The notes below the pieces were generated by a model, which ran no database searches, was not told the DNA's origin, and saw nothing but the letters and a program-made list of their open reading frames with translations. From Termitomyces sp. T153 (lineage: Eukaryota; Basidiomycota; Agaricomycetes; Agaricales; Lyophyllaceae), in assembly GCA_018296165.2 (NCBI GenBank), contig JACKQL020000001.1, forward strand, positions 2,542,001-2,606,000: a DNA stretch of 64,000 nucleotides, in the 5' to 3' direction. The position numbers were made by a program, and so were the translations under genes. Positions 33,665-45,841 of the stretch are shown piece after piece (position 1 is the stretch's first letter; every line of letters begins with the position of its first letter).

Positions 33665-35466
33665 ATGCTTTCAAAACAAATCATTGCTGTTGCGCGTGGT
33701 CGTAGTTTGTTGTATTCAAAAAGCATTCGGCGGTCCATAGGGCCGAGCCTGACTCGGGGATGGTATGTATTGCAGTCCTTTCTATGCTTGGTATGACATA
33801 ACACAAAACAGGGATTTTGCCACTCATATACGAACCTCGACCTTCCATTCATCTAAACTACTTGAAGGTGAATTGGATCGAGCTTGAATCGGCAGACAAC
33901 AGGGAATCTTAACCTTGTATAGCCGTTACCGTCAAGGTCCCAACTATGGCTGAATCTATCACTGAGGGGACATTGAAATCATGGACAAAAAATGTCGGTG
34001 ATCTGGTATCTGCTGACGAGGAAATTGCAACCATTGAGACTGATAAGGTGTGTATCTCGACTGGTGGGTTTTCCGAACATATCTAGGTCAATTAATGAGA
34101 CTACAGATTGACGTTTCTGTAAATGCTCCTGAGTCTGGAAAGATTGTCCAATTTTTGGTGGCGGAAGAGGATACAGTGACTGTTGGACAGGATATAATCA
34201 TTATCGAGCCTGGTGAAGTCGAGGGTTCGTTCATGACATTTTCAGCAACCATTGGCACATTGAACAAATCCATTGACTTGCAGATGCCACCCAATCGCCT
34301 TCGAAAGAGGCAGAAGTACACGCAGAGAACAAAGCTAAAGACCTTACGGAACCTGCCGACCAACAGGTGGACAAAAAAGTGCCGGAATCCCCTTCACCCT
34401 CCGTAGGCGATAAGAAGCCTTTAGAGAAGGAGACGCTTAAGAAGGAAGCCGCCCCGAAGCAGCAAGAGAGTGCGCCAGCTACACGGCCAGCACTTGGCAG
34501 CCGGGGCGAGACTAGGGTGCGTCTATCATTACTATAATCTTTCGCCGAACCTGTGTCAACCCTCGAGTAGGTCAAGATGAATCGTATGCGCCTGCGTATA
34601 GCTGAACGCTTGAAGGAGTCCCAGAATGCCGCCGCCTCATTGACGACGTTTAACGAAATCGACATGTCCTCGCTCATGGAGATGCGCAAGAAGTTCAAAG
34701 ATCAAGTTTTAAAGGAGCATGACGTTAAGCTTGGCTTCATGAGTGCCTTCGCTAAGGCTTGCACGTTGGCCCTGAGGGAGATCCCTGCGGCAAACGCGTC
34801 GATTGAAGGCGACGAGATTGTCTATCGTGATTACGTTGACTTGAGTGTGGCAGTCGCGACACCTAAAGGCTTGGTGACACCCGTTGTCAGGAACACTGAA
34901 ATCATGAATTTCGTTGACATTGAGAAGGAAATCGCCTTCCTTGGCAAGAAGGTTATTTTAGGATTTGTCAGCCTTTCTTAGACCTCATTTATTCTCTTCA
35001 GGCCAGGGACGGAAAGCTTACCTTGGAGGACATGGCTGGTGGGACTTTCACCATGTAAGGTCCTTCTCAACTCCAAAAGTCTTAGCATTTACTATGTCTT
35101 ATCTAAGCTCTAACGGCGGTGTTTTTGGCTCTCTGTACGGCACTCCCATCATCAACTTGCCTCAATCCGCCGTGCTTGGTGCGTCTACTCTGAAATCTTT
35201 CGAAATTCTGAGCTCACGGCTATCTGTTCAGGTATGCATGCCATCAAGGATAGACCTGTCGTCGTCGATGGCCAGATTGTCATTCGACCCATCATGGTCG
35301 TAGCTCTCACCTACGACCATCGCTTGTTGGACGGTCGTGAAGCGGTTACTTTCCTTGGTATGTTTCTCCAGTCCTCAGTTACCCCCCAAACTCATCATGT
35401 TCATTTGTGTTCATAGTCAAAGTCAAGGAATACATCGAAGACCCAAGAAAGATGCTACTTGCATAG
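33665..35466 (+). CDS. KGD2: Dihydrolipoamide succinyltransferase, E2 of 2-oxoglutarate dehydrogenase
   Basis: The E2 core of the mitochondrial 2-oxoglutarate dehydrogenase complex transfers succinyl from the lipoyl arm to CoA. The ATG at 33665 begins a basic mitochondrial presequence ([20 protein letters not shown]). After two introns comes the lipoyl domain: [20 protein letters not shown], then [11 protein letters not shown] with the lipoyl-lysine, joined by an intron to [14 protein letters not shown] Lys/Glu/Pro-rich linker of about 80 residues follows, with no E3-binding domain, as usual for KGD2. The catalytic domain starts [20 protein letters not shown] and has [51 protein letters not shown], and the active-site [16 protein letters not shown] (His and Asp). 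It ends DPRKMLLA at 35466. The linker follows a less usual donor (GTTCGT, about 34225). Confidence 0.95.
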
Positions 35467-36061
35467 ACGCAGTCACTTGATATGTATTGTGATAATTATC
35501 TCCACTCTTGTACGGATCCAATTCAAATCTACATCTCATGTTACACATATATAGAATAGGCACTGAACAAAGCAAATCATCTGAATTTGTGCCTGACCTA
35601 GATGACCGACCATTTGAACAACTATTCGAAACATACCTAGAGACATTCTTACTCCCTTATAAACAAGCTTTCCTTGAACAGCTAGTAATGCTTTCTCGGC
35701 GGAACGTCTGTCTCAGTATAATGTAATTATACAGCCCTTTGTGTCCTCCTGAATCTGTCCTGCGAGAGACTTACACATCTTGAGAATACCTAATGATTCT
35801 GACATAAAGAGCAGGAAGAGTTGGGCTTCATATTGGACTGTGCTACCTCAAAGGTTGACGTCGAGGATGAGGTCCATGTAGAGAGAGTGTGTATAACATG
35901 CACACCCGGAAACCTCCAGAACCGGTGATTGCTAACTTGCTAGCTAGCTCTATTGATACAATTACTTACATGGGGAGCTCGAGCTCTTTTATTTCAGCCA
36001 ATTAGTGAGATTCAAAAGATAGATCACTGATGCATCCAAGAGATTTTCCTCTCTGTGCCTT
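35467..36061. other. Convergent intergenic region between KGD2 and CPA2
   Basis: Both neighbours end here, so it should hold two terminators. Short AT-rich open frames such as 35508-35726 show no motif. Nothing else is seen. Confidence 0.6.
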
Positions 36062-39000
36062 TCAGGCCCGCTTTCCAACGAACTCTGACCAAGAGCGAAC
36101 TTCAGGGGGTATATGACCTTCAGTGTAGCCCCTCAAACCTCCGATAGAGATCTTCTTTGCGAGACTCTCCACGAAGAGTAGGGCTGTACGGGCATTGTTC
36201 AATAGGGGAAGACCAAAATCGACGGCATTTCTGGACAGACAAGGGAGTGAGCAAAGTAGGGGAGAAGACAGATAAGGCTAGAACGCACCGGCGGGCGACA
36301 TAGTCCTCATCGGTGAAGTCAGTACCACGAGATTTCGCAAGGTTAACAACACATTGTATATCGAATTCATCGAATACCATGCGAAGCTTGCGCTTGTCTT
36401 TCGTCGGGAAGATGATGCGTTTCGCCGTAACGTATGGGATGTTATTCAAGTACTCCTCAACGACGGGAGATGAGCAGTAGAGCTTGAAGCCAAGAGTGGT
36501 CAAGGTCTTTGCAATAGCAGCCATTTCGGGTTTCGAGGTATCGCCGCCGACGAGAACACCGGAACCAGCTCGAGGAACCTTAAAGCCAGTAGTACTGAGA
36601 AGAGAAGCCCAGTATGCTTCGTGAACGTCTTTGCCGAAGCTCGCGACTTCACCAGTACTTGCCATTTCTAAGGAGTAAAGTAAACAAAAGCGTTATCTGA
36701 TATAAAGGAAGATTCCCTACCGACGCCCAGGAAGGGATCTGCTCCGCCGAGACGAGTCCATGAAAATTGAGCGACCTTGATGGAAGTGTATTCGTGCTTT
36801 TCTTGCATGATGTCCACGGGAGCAGGGACGTTGTGGTCAACGATAGCAGCCGTCGCAGTGTCGATGAAGTTGTGACCAAGGACCTTGGACACGAAGGGGA
36901 ATGATCGCGAAGCACGAAGGTTGCATTCAATGACCTTGAGTTCCGACTCTTTACCATCCTTAGCGGGGGTCTTGATGATCTGCATGTTGAAGGGACCAGA
37001 GATCTCAAATGCCGCAGCAACTTTCTCTGCAATGGTCTTGAGCCGAGACATGTCGCTTTCGCTCAATGTGAAGGGAGGAAGAACGAGAGTGGCATCGCCG
37101 GAGTGAACGCCAGCGTTTTCTACGTGCTCAGAGACGGCATGGACGATCAGCTGGCCCTTGTGGCCAACGGCGTCGACGTCGATTTCCTGGGCATTGTCGA
37201 TGAACTTGGTAATGACGACGGGGTGAAGAGGGGAGACGTCAGCTGCTGCAGACAGGTTGTACTCAAGGTTAGAAGGTTCATAAACAACGTTCATTGCGGC
37301 ACCGGAGAGAACATAGGACGGGCGAATGAGGACGGGGTATCCAACCTTCTCAGCAAAGACTTTGGCAGCTTCAAGACTGGTGACCTCTGTCCACTCAGGT
37401 TGGTCAACACCAATGCTGTCAAGGACAGAAGAGAACTTGTGACGGTCCTCAGCGGTATCAATCTGCTTGGGGTCAGTCCCCAAAACGTTGACACCTGTGT
37501 TCTTGAGGCGAAGAGCAATGTTCTGAGGGAGTTGACCTGTAGAAATGATGAAAATACGGTAAAGTGTGCCATATATGGGGTATAGCTTACCTCCAACACT
37601 GACAATGACACCTTGTGCTTGTTCCAGCTCGTAGATATCCATGACCCGCTCATAGCCGAGCTCTTCGAAATACAGTCGGTCGGCCTCGTCGAAGTCAGTC
37701 GACACGGTTTCGGGGTTGTAGTTGATCATAATCGTGCGCTTGCCCATGTTCCTGAGTTTACGAGCGCAAGTCACAGCACACCAATCGAATTCAACACTGC
37801 TTCCAATGCGGTATACACCACTACCGAGAACCATTGTCCCGTGTTCGTCGAAATTGACATCGTGTTCAGAGGCATTGTAGGTCGTGTACAAGTAGTTGGT
37901 GTGGGCAGGGTACTCAGCAGCTAGAGTATCGATACGTTTGACGAATGGTGTGATTCCGAGCGACTTGCGCGCGGCACGAACAACGTCCTCGGTAGATGAA
38001 ACAAGATCGGCAATCTGAGCATCGGAGAAACCCATGCGTTTGGCGCGTTGCATGAGCTCATGGCTAATCTTCGTGACAGAGCCAGCTGCTTTCAATGCGT
38101 GATGCGTCTGGACAAGGTTGTCAATCTTATAAAGGTACCACTGATGACCTCATTGCATTAGTAACTGTTATGAAATGAGACAATATCGCATCGACGCACT
38201 TTGTCAATCTTCGTAAGATCGTGGAGACGGTCAACAGTGTAACCTTTCTTGTACATAGCGTAAGCGATGGCAAAGAGCCTCATGTCAGTAGGACGAGTCA
38301 AGGCCCTGTCCAAATCCTCAGGCTCAATGTACACCTCGAAGCCCTTCCAGCGAGGATCGACTTGACGAATAGCCTTTTGCAAACTCTCCTCGAAAGTCCG
38401 TCCGATAGCCATGACTTCACCAACTGACTTCATAGAAGAACCGACTTCACGATTGACCTGCGACGAGAACTTGGCGAGATCCCACTTGGGGATCTTGGTC
38501 ACAATATAGTCCAAGGAAGGCTCGAAGCACGCGGTAGTCGTCTTAGTGACGGCATTGGGCAGTTCAGGTAAAGTGTGACCAAGAGCAATTTTCGCGGCAG
38601 TGTAAGCAAGAGGGTAACCAGTAGCTTTTGAAGCGAGGGCACTAGAACTATTTTAGTAGGTCTTAGCGGCACGGACACTGCAGAAACGTACCTAGAACGA
38701 CTCAACCTAGAAGGAAAACGAGTTTCGTCAGGGCTGAACAGTAATTGAGCCTTTTTTCTTACCGGGCATTGACTTCGATCACGCAGTATTCTTTGGATTT
38801 GGGGTTCAAGGCATACTGAATATTACATTCACCGACGACACCGAGATGGCGGATGACCTTGAGCGCAGCGCTACGCAGCATGTGATATTCATCGTCAGGT
38901 AGAGTCTGCGAGGGCGCGACAACGATAGAATCTCCAGTGTGTGTACCGAGGGGATCGAAGTTCTCCATGTTGCAGCAGATGATTGTGTTCTATAGTGCTC

Positions 39001-39992
39001 AGATAAGATATTGCTTGAGACAAAAGAATCCAAGACGTACGTCCGCGCCATCTCGAACGACTTCATACTCGAGTTCTTTCCAACCTTTCATACTGCGTTC
39101 GATCAAGACCTGAGGACTGAGACTGAGACTCTTGGCCGCGAGATCGCGCAATTCGTCTGCATTCTCAGCGAAACCAGAACCAAGACCACCCAAAGTAAAG
39201 GCAGAGCGCAAAATGACCGGGTAACCAATTGTTTCGGCGGCAGCAAGGGCATCGTTCACGGAAGAGACAGCCGTTGACTGAGCGACAGGGATATCAATTT
39301 CTGGGGAAGGAAATTACGAATGAATGTGTGTTCGTAGATTTGATGAATGTATAAAGCGTACCCTTGAGAGCCTGCACGAATAGATCGCGATCCTCTGAGA
39401 TTTCAAGCGTCCTAATGGGTGTTCCAAGGACCTTGACACCGAGCCGTTCCAGGACACCCATGCGATCGAGTTCAATACCAACGTTCAAGGCGCTTTGTCC
39501 ACCGAATGTAAGGAGAATACCGTCGGGCCTTTCTTTTTCCAGAACATACGCGACGTAGTCCGCAGTAACGGGGAGAAAGTAAACCTCGGAAGCCAGCTCG
39601 TGTGATGTTTGCCATGTAGCGATGTTAGGGTTGATGAGGACGGCTGAAACACCCTCCTCGTGGAGAGCCTTAAGTGCCTGTGATCCTGAATAATCAAACT
39701 CTCCGGCTTGACCAATACTAAGACCACCACTGCCGACGACAAGGACCTTCTGAACATCTGCCCGAGGGAGTTTGGGAAGTACACGCGCAGATATTTTTCT
39801 AGCAAGTTCAGAGGGAGAATTGAGGACGTGTTCACCCTCTTTCGCGTAGTCACCGACAGCTGGTGCGGCAACGGCGCGCAGAGCATTGGTAGGAGCGAAG
39901 GGGAAGCGTTTTGGGGAAAGGGAGTGGAAGGAACGCGCAGATGGACGAACGAGGGCGTTGAGCAAGGGCGACCTGAGTCGTGCTAGACTCAT
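36062..39992 (-). CDS. CPA2: Carbamoyl-phosphate synthase, arginine-specific, large subunit
   Basis: This subunit makes carbamoyl phosphate for arginine synthesis with the glutaminase subunit Cpa1. The ATG at 39992 starts a mitochondrial-type presequence ([20 protein letters not shown]). The first ATP-grasp half has [80 protein letters not shown] and [20 protein letters not shown]. Then come the oligomerisation helices ([20 protein letters not shown]). The second half has [77 protein letters not shown] and [17 protein letters not shown]. The C-terminal MGS-like allosteric domain is spliced across introns near 36665-36720 and 36232-36290. It ends [18 protein letters not shown] at the TGA at 36062. 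Total is about 1,170 residues. It is not fused to aspartate transcarbamylase, so it is not URA2. Confidence 0.95.
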
Positions 39993-42162
39993 GGTGAGGG
40001 CCCTAGATGGGGGGAAACGGCAGACTGACTCGACTCTAAATTTGCCGTCAAAAATTCTACAATTGTGCTCCTAACCCTAGTCTGGGGCAAACCACTTCGG
40101 CACATTCGGAAATTCTTTCCCCCGCTTCAGAAGAAACCTGAGACCCGTCCGATTCATCCAGGACGGATCCTCCAACGTCCAACGACGTGACCCATGCGTG
40201 TGAGACTCTCTCATCGTTTGACGCAGCCAAGCCCACGGCGAGCATTGCTTTTAGGCAAGGCCTGGTCATGTTGGAGTCTTCGCTCTTGAACTTCTTGCAA
40301 GCAATTACCGAGCATGTGCAGACAAAGAACCCCTCACTCTCAGCCGACCACTCTCACAAGGTTCACGCATTAACGACCACACCGACTCCCAAATGCCAAG
40401 AGCCCAATTGTGATATCAGTCCCGAAACGTCAGCGAAACAAAATGTTGAATGTAGGCTTATTCCAGGTCTGAAGGGAGGAACAAGGTCGTCACACATTGC
40501 CCAGGAAGACCAAACACTGTCTCCGAGTGTTTCCTGCCATTCAAAGGATCATGGCAATAATGGTGTCGTAACTCAGTTTGATTTGCGATTATCTCGGTTA
40601 GCTTGAGCCCCCGTCTTTTTAAGCTCAGCCTCTACTTATGCGGATCGAGTCGTGCTGGAGACACCGACGAATGATTCAGTTTTCCCCCGCCGGACACGGG
40701 TACTGCCTCCAGTATGCCCGCCGCGGCCTGGTCATGGTTACAGGTTGACAAGGTTCAAGCATTCCATCCCCTTTCGAAACGACTTTAACAAGTGCTACCA
40801 AGTCCCCCTGCCCAGCAAAACGAAGCAGAGTAATCATCAAAAAGGGCGGAACACCTCCTCTAGATGGCAAGCGGTCGTCCGTCGGCGCTAGCTGTCGGCT
40901 GATTTTTGCCCCAGACCACAATACGTGTCGTAAGTGTCAAACTCTAAGATCTGAACCTTCGACGGTGTGTACGGCACGGCACGATGACCTGTCTCTTCCG
41001 TATGCAGTCAGTCTATGAAGTATCCTACAGCAAAATACCTTGCATACGGAAGGATGTATTATCTGAGTAGTTATAGCGTGAACACGGACGGCGGCGGTGT
41101 GTGGCCTACGACACACTGCTCCTATGAGATTCAGGCTATCCGGTGTCCGGGCGTCCGATGAGCAGAGTAAACCAGAGTGCACATGCTGAAACAGCGTGGG
41201 TTATTGATGTTTTTGGGGTGGAAGAGAGTCGTGCCCCGACACGATAGCAGCCCAGAACTATCTGTCGGCCGTCACGGTCGTCGGATGCAACAGGGTCATA
41301 TTAAGTGACAGCCTTCGTCCTCCATATAGCAACCTTTCCCTGTTTCTTTGACTACCATGCTCATTCATTCTCTCGGAGAATCTCGTTTTCTGCAACTTCG
41401 CCGCCGGGTGATGTGTCCCCCCATCGAATGCGTCGTTCGCGTCAGCAATCTATCTGTTCCGGTCATAAGGACATTTGGACCTATCGCATTTAACACTCTA
41501 GTCCAATTTCTGGAAAGCGCGTTTCTGCAGCATACTTTGCTTGAAATAGATCTGTCAGTCTTAGGCTCCAGGTCAATGCTGCATGTTTGAGGCACGAGTG
41601 CTCGCGCTATAACATGTAATGAACAATACGCCGTGCATGACGTGCAAGTTACGTCCCTCAGATCTGTTCACACTTCTCCCAACGCGTCCTTATCTGCATT
41701 GCGGACAACGGGGTTATGTCTGGGCGAGTCACACACGAACCGGGGGTCGTACTACATACATGTCGCGTCCCACGTATGCCATGCCACGGCCATCTTTACC
41801 CTTCAAGTGCTGTGAGAACTGCAGATTGTCATTCAGCGTACGATCGGATTGTGCCGCGCATCCTCGTTTAGTGTTTTACGGCTCACAAAAGCGGGCGATC
41901 GATTCCTTTCCTGGCTTGTCCCGATCATCACCCTCAATGTTTTTTTACTCGATCTGCTTCTCTTGTTTTTTCGCGATCAGTCCGGATTATTGTTTTGCTA
42001 TACTTACATGTAACATCTCCTCCCACCATTCTCTGTGGCTGATCGGTTACGCCACATCGGTTGCGAGATGAAAGGCCCGGCTCCTCGCGATCGCATATTT
42101 ATCTTCAAAGCCACGAGTCTTTCACACCTCGATAGTGTTCCTCCCTCTTCACTTCCTCTGAT
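39993..42162. other. Gene-poor divergent region between CPA2 and tmpA
   Basis: About 2.2 kb without a gene I can support. A plus-strand Ser/Thr/Pro-rich frame runs from about 40140 to 40606 without an in-frame ATG near its start. ATG-initiated frames at 41357-41590 (77 codons) and 41619-42071 (150 codons) show no motif. TGACTC at 40026-40031 lies 33 bp upstream of CPA2. The tmpA promoter should be at the right. Confidence 0.55.
40026..40031. promoter_or_regulatory. Possible Gcn4/CpcA-type half site before CPA2
   Basis: TGACTC, followed by G rather than the consensus A, lies 33 bp upstream of the CPA2 start. Gcn4/CpcA binds TGASTCA before amino-acid synthesis genes. It may lie in the transcribed leader, so this is weak. 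Confidence 0.25.
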
Positions 42163-44343
42163 ATGTCCCTCGTTCAACACATAGATGACGCCGAGAAAGG
42201 GGTGTTCGATAGGCATGACTATCCCATCCCTATCACACTCTCCAACTCTACAACATCCCAGTCGGATATCTCTCATGACTCTCATCACCGTAATGAGAAA
42301 CAAGTCGTCAAGACGTCGATACCGCCCCCATCAACGAAGAAGCTAGCGCCTCGTAAAGTCAGCATCTGGATACGTGGTCAACTATGGTTCAACACCTACC
42401 GGTATGACACTTGTTGTCTTAGTCGATGTCTGGGGCTTGACCTTTTGCACAGAAAACTTTTCACTTTCGTCGTCTCCTTAAACATTGTTGGTGTTATACT
42501 AGCTGCCACAGGAAAATGGCAATACCCTCGACATTACAGCGGTGCATGCGTACTCGGCAATCTGCTCGTTGCTATTCTTATGCGAAACGAGCTTTTTGGA
42601 CGGTTGCTATATCTTATCGTTAACACTCTTTTCGCGAAGGTGATCGCCTTCTTTCATTTGTATACTCCCGCTGATATCCATGGTTATAGTGGACACCGCT
42701 ATGGTTCCGGCTGGGCTGCACCTCCGTCTTGCAACATCTCGGTGGTATACATTCAGGGTGTGGGCTATCCGGTTTCATGTGGCTAATCTTCCGCATGGTC
42801 TGGGTTTTCATCCATCACAAGACCACACATACCTCTGTCCTAGTCTTTGGTCTGATCACGCTCGTTATCATCCTCATAACTATCATATCAGCCGTTCCCT
42901 GGGTCCGGAATACCCATCACAAGTACGTCTTTCTCATGTCAAAATATCTCCGTTGATCAATTCTATGAACAGTGTATTTGAGCGCCACCATCGATTAATG
43001 GGTTGGTGAGTGCTTACGTCACTCAATTTGCTACCGAAAATACTCAGACATTGTTTCCAGGTCTGGAATACTTTCAAGTAAGGTTTTAGCTCTCAGTGAA
43101 AGTCAATTATATTGATGTCTCCCAGCCTGGATTTTCGTTATTCTTGGAGACAGTTGGGACACCAACACCCAAAGTTGGAACCCCAACGGTATCCACATAG
43201 TGCATCAACAGGACTTTTGGTTCGTGCTTGGAATGACAGTCTTGTAAGTCCAGTCTTCATCCGCCGTTTCTTCGGTGCTTCAACTTCTGATCCTCCAGTG
43301 CCGTCATCCCATGGTTCACGATACGGGAAGTTAAAGTTGACATAGAGATTGTAAGTCCCCTTCTCAAAGCCTCAGAGTTTCATGTGACTAAGTCCGTTTT
43401 AGCCTTCCCCCAAAGTCGTCATTATGCGTTTTGAGCGTGGAATGCAGCAAGGCCTCCTTGCAAGAATTAGCCGAGGTGGTGTTCTAGAGTATCACGCCTT
43501 CGGTATTATATCGTAAGTTTTCTACTCCTATCTCTCACCTGATTGCCGAGAATAATGCTTTACATCCAGGGAAGGAAGGCACGCCCAGTACCACTACCTC
43601 ATCTGCGGAGTTCAAGGCGACTTCACGCGGAGTCTCGTGGAGAATCCGCCCCAGCGGATCTGGACCAGGCAACTGAAGGTACATCCTATTCTTTCAGTGA
43701 TTCTCGTCATATAGCTCACCTTGTGATACAGTTCGCGGGTGTTTCCAACACGTCAACACTTTACAAGCGTGGAATAAGGGTTTGTACTGGAACCGGACTC
43801 GGTGCGGCTCTTTCGACTTGCCTTCAGGTGACCTAGAACTACGTTTACCGTCCATGCCAAAAGCTGATCTCTTTCCGTATTTGTAGAGCCCAAATTGGTA
43901 CGATATTTGATTTTGACCTGTGGTGGCGGGTTTCTAATCATGATCACTAACACTAATTCTCAGGTATCTGATCTGGATTGGGTCTGATCAAGAAAAGACC
44001 TTTGGTCCGACAATATCTGGTCTGATCCACAACAATTTGGGTCCCGAGCGTGTCACATTATGGGACTCAAAACAGCGAGGTGTGTATTAATCTATCATTC
44101 GCAAATTACATGTAGTCATTGTTCTCCTTAGGAGGTCGTCCGGATGTCATGAAACTCATAAAAGAGACCTATGTCTCTTGGGGAGCCGAGGTTGTATTTA
44201 TCACTTCCAACTATCAGGGAAACCAAGAAATGATGGAAGGTTGTAAGGAAGCTGGAATTCCCGCCTTCGTACGTCCTTAATACCTAACAACCTTGCTGCG
44301 CCTAACAATGTTGCATCCCTAGGGAACCCTGTGGGACTTCTAA
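42163..44343 (+). CDS. tmpA: TmpA-type membrane flavoprotein
   Basis: The family of Aspergillus TmpA (conidiation signalling) and the C-terminal part of TmpL (redox homeostasis) has a ferric-reductase-like membrane region and an FAD/NAD(P)-binding region. The ATG at 42163 starts a cytosolic N-terminus. Membrane segments follow: KLFTFVVSLNIVGVILAATG, LGNLLVAILMRNELFGRLLY, GLSGFMWLIFRMVWVFIHH and VLVFGLITLVIILITIISAV. Splicing further introns gives VFERHHRLMGWSGILSTW, IFVILGDSW, PSPKVVIMRFERGMQQGLLA, FAGVSNTSTLYKRGIRVCTG and TGLGAALSTCLQ. The nucleotide-binding C-terminus has SPNWYLIWIGSDQEKTFGPT, ERVTLWDSKQRGGRPDVMKL and AGIPAFGTLWDF, ending at 44343. There is no N-terminal AMP-binding domain, so it is TmpA-like rather than TmpL-like. 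Family assignment is from remembered motifs. Confidence 0.72.
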
Positions 44344-44619
44344 TGTTGTGTACACTCCGCCGGGTGCGGGTACACGAATCATCATCGTACACTCTATATC
44401 TGCTCAGTGCTGAGGCCTACCGTCGACAATCTTTTCACTCGATATTTGGTATACTTATTTAGCTGTTTATCTCTTGCAACATAGAACTTTTATTAGATGC
44501 AATGTGACTGCCGGTATTATTAAGATAGCTAGAATAGTCATGGAACCATTGTATATTACCTCTACAGTCCATTCTTCGATTGCGTAAACTTTAACGTCGT
44601 CCGTGGATTGTTCTAACCC

Positions 44620-45727
44620 TTAAGACTGCGGGAAGGATGATGGGACAGAGGGAACGAAAATATTCTCTCGATACCATTTCAGTTCTAGAAAACCATCAGT
44701 CCAATCGTATCAGGATTCATGTATATATTCCCACCACTGATTGAACCTTGAATGTCATCTAAAGCTCTATGGGCGGTCAAGTAACACGAACTCTCATATC
44801 AAATATAGGATTTTACCTATGACTGGTTTCTTTGTTGATGAGAGGTATAGGTCGTTGAGAAAACCATCTGCGCGAAAGTTCCTGGAAAATCAGGGCATGA
44901 GATCGAGAACATTAGAAGGAATGATTTCAACGAACTTTTATCGAAGAGACATCTGGGATAACAGATACCAGTTTGGTAACAACAAAAATTTTCAAAGTCA
45001 ATCACATACCTACAACACTGAGGAGGGATATCAGCAATTGTCTTCAAAGAACAAAGATTGAGAGAGACCGGTAATGTAGCCAATCAACTATTCCGGGCAT
45101 CGACTCCACTAGAAATGCCCTGTCGGCATGAATCGAGTTTCCTGCAAGACATGCGGTCCTTTTGTGAGGAATCCATCGTTTGATGTAAGCAAGAACGGAA
45201 TTGTATACGAAGGTATGAGAGTGAGTCGACTCCAAACAGGCCTGAGTCAGACCAGACTAGTAGTCATATGTAAGAACGTAGATCTGTAGAGCAAAGAGAC
45301 TTACCCGACGATGTTGATATATACACCATTCATTCATGCTGTGAAAGGACACTTTACAACGCATGAAAAGGTCATTAAATCAAGTGTCACATACCCATCT
45401 AGAACAGACTTATCGGTACGAATAGTATATTCAATGCCTTCATCCATTGGCTCCAGATTTCCGTTGGTAATGATGACCTATAATGTATCAGTACAGGTAG
45501 TCTGTATTGATATTAACAGATGAAAGTACCGCAATCTCCAAAATCTTGTCCTTACGTGGATCGAGGCCAGTCATTTCGCAGTCGACCCAGACAAGAGGTC
45601 CGTCATGAAAACCAAGAGGTTTTGCAGCCATGACACGCTGGTTGCTAAAGCTTATGGGTCGGACCTGGTAGGATAGCAAAGGGGATCGTCTGCAAATGTG
45701 ACGGCGGAGAAGACCACCCCACTGCAT
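44620..45727 (-). CDS. REX2: Oligoribonuclease (DEDDh 3'-5' exonuclease)
   Basis: The enzyme degrades 2-5 nt RNAs in mitochondria and, in part, cytosol. I choose the ATG at 45727, which gives a basic presequence (MQWGGLLRRHICRRSPLLSY); the longer open frame begins with TTG. Catalytic DxE is in VWVDCEMTGLD. Splicing gives EIAVIITNGNLEPMDEGIEY, TIRTDKSVLDGMNEWCIYQH, SGLTQACLESTHSHTF, AYIKRWIPHKRTACLAGNSI and HADRAFLVESMPGIVDWLHY (with the second catalytic Asp). An 8-nt micro-exon (45010-45017) completes HYRVVDVSSIK. Then come ELSRRWFSQRPIPLINKETS and HRALDDIQGSIKLKWYRENI, which holds the His and final Asp, ending FPQS at the TAA at 44620. All catalytic positions are intact. Head-to-head with the PTAR1-like gene, 114 bp between start codons. 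Confidence 0.93.
45010..45017 (-). other. REX2: 8-nt micro-exon of REX2
   Basis: On the minus strand TGTTGTAG is flanked by an acceptor ending CCTCCTCAG and a donor GTATGTG. Introns of 51 nt (45018-45068) and 57 nt (44953-45009) lie on either side. Together they restore HYR-VVD-VSSIK, the conserved sequence of the family. Every alternative I tried gives a stop or loses the motif. Confidence 0.8.
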
Positions 45728-45841
45728 AGGCTGGTAATAGTCGCGAGCCGACTGAGATTTCGCATCACGCCGGCGCGCGTCGAGCAAAAAACAACCTTCA
45801 CAAACAGTTTTTGTTACCCAAACCTGCTACTGCGTCACGTC
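45728..45841. promoter_or_regulatory. 114-bp divergent promoter region between REX2 and the PTAR1-like gene
   Basis: The start codons at 45727 (minus) and 45842 (plus) are 114 bp apart. No TATA box is clear. A CGTCACGTCATGG string at about 45833-45845 overlaps the plus start. Confidence 0.5.

Noticed and set aside
36062..39992. URA2-type multifunctional pyrimidine enzyme
   Set aside because: There is no glutaminase domain before and no aspartate transcarbamylase after the synthase halves, and the N-terminus looks like a mitochondrial presequence, so CPA2 fits.
41619..42071. 150-codon plus-strand frame with ATG just before tmpA
   Set aside because: Composition is odd (Cys/Ser/His-rich without pattern), no domain is recognised, and it lies in the likely tmpA promoter.
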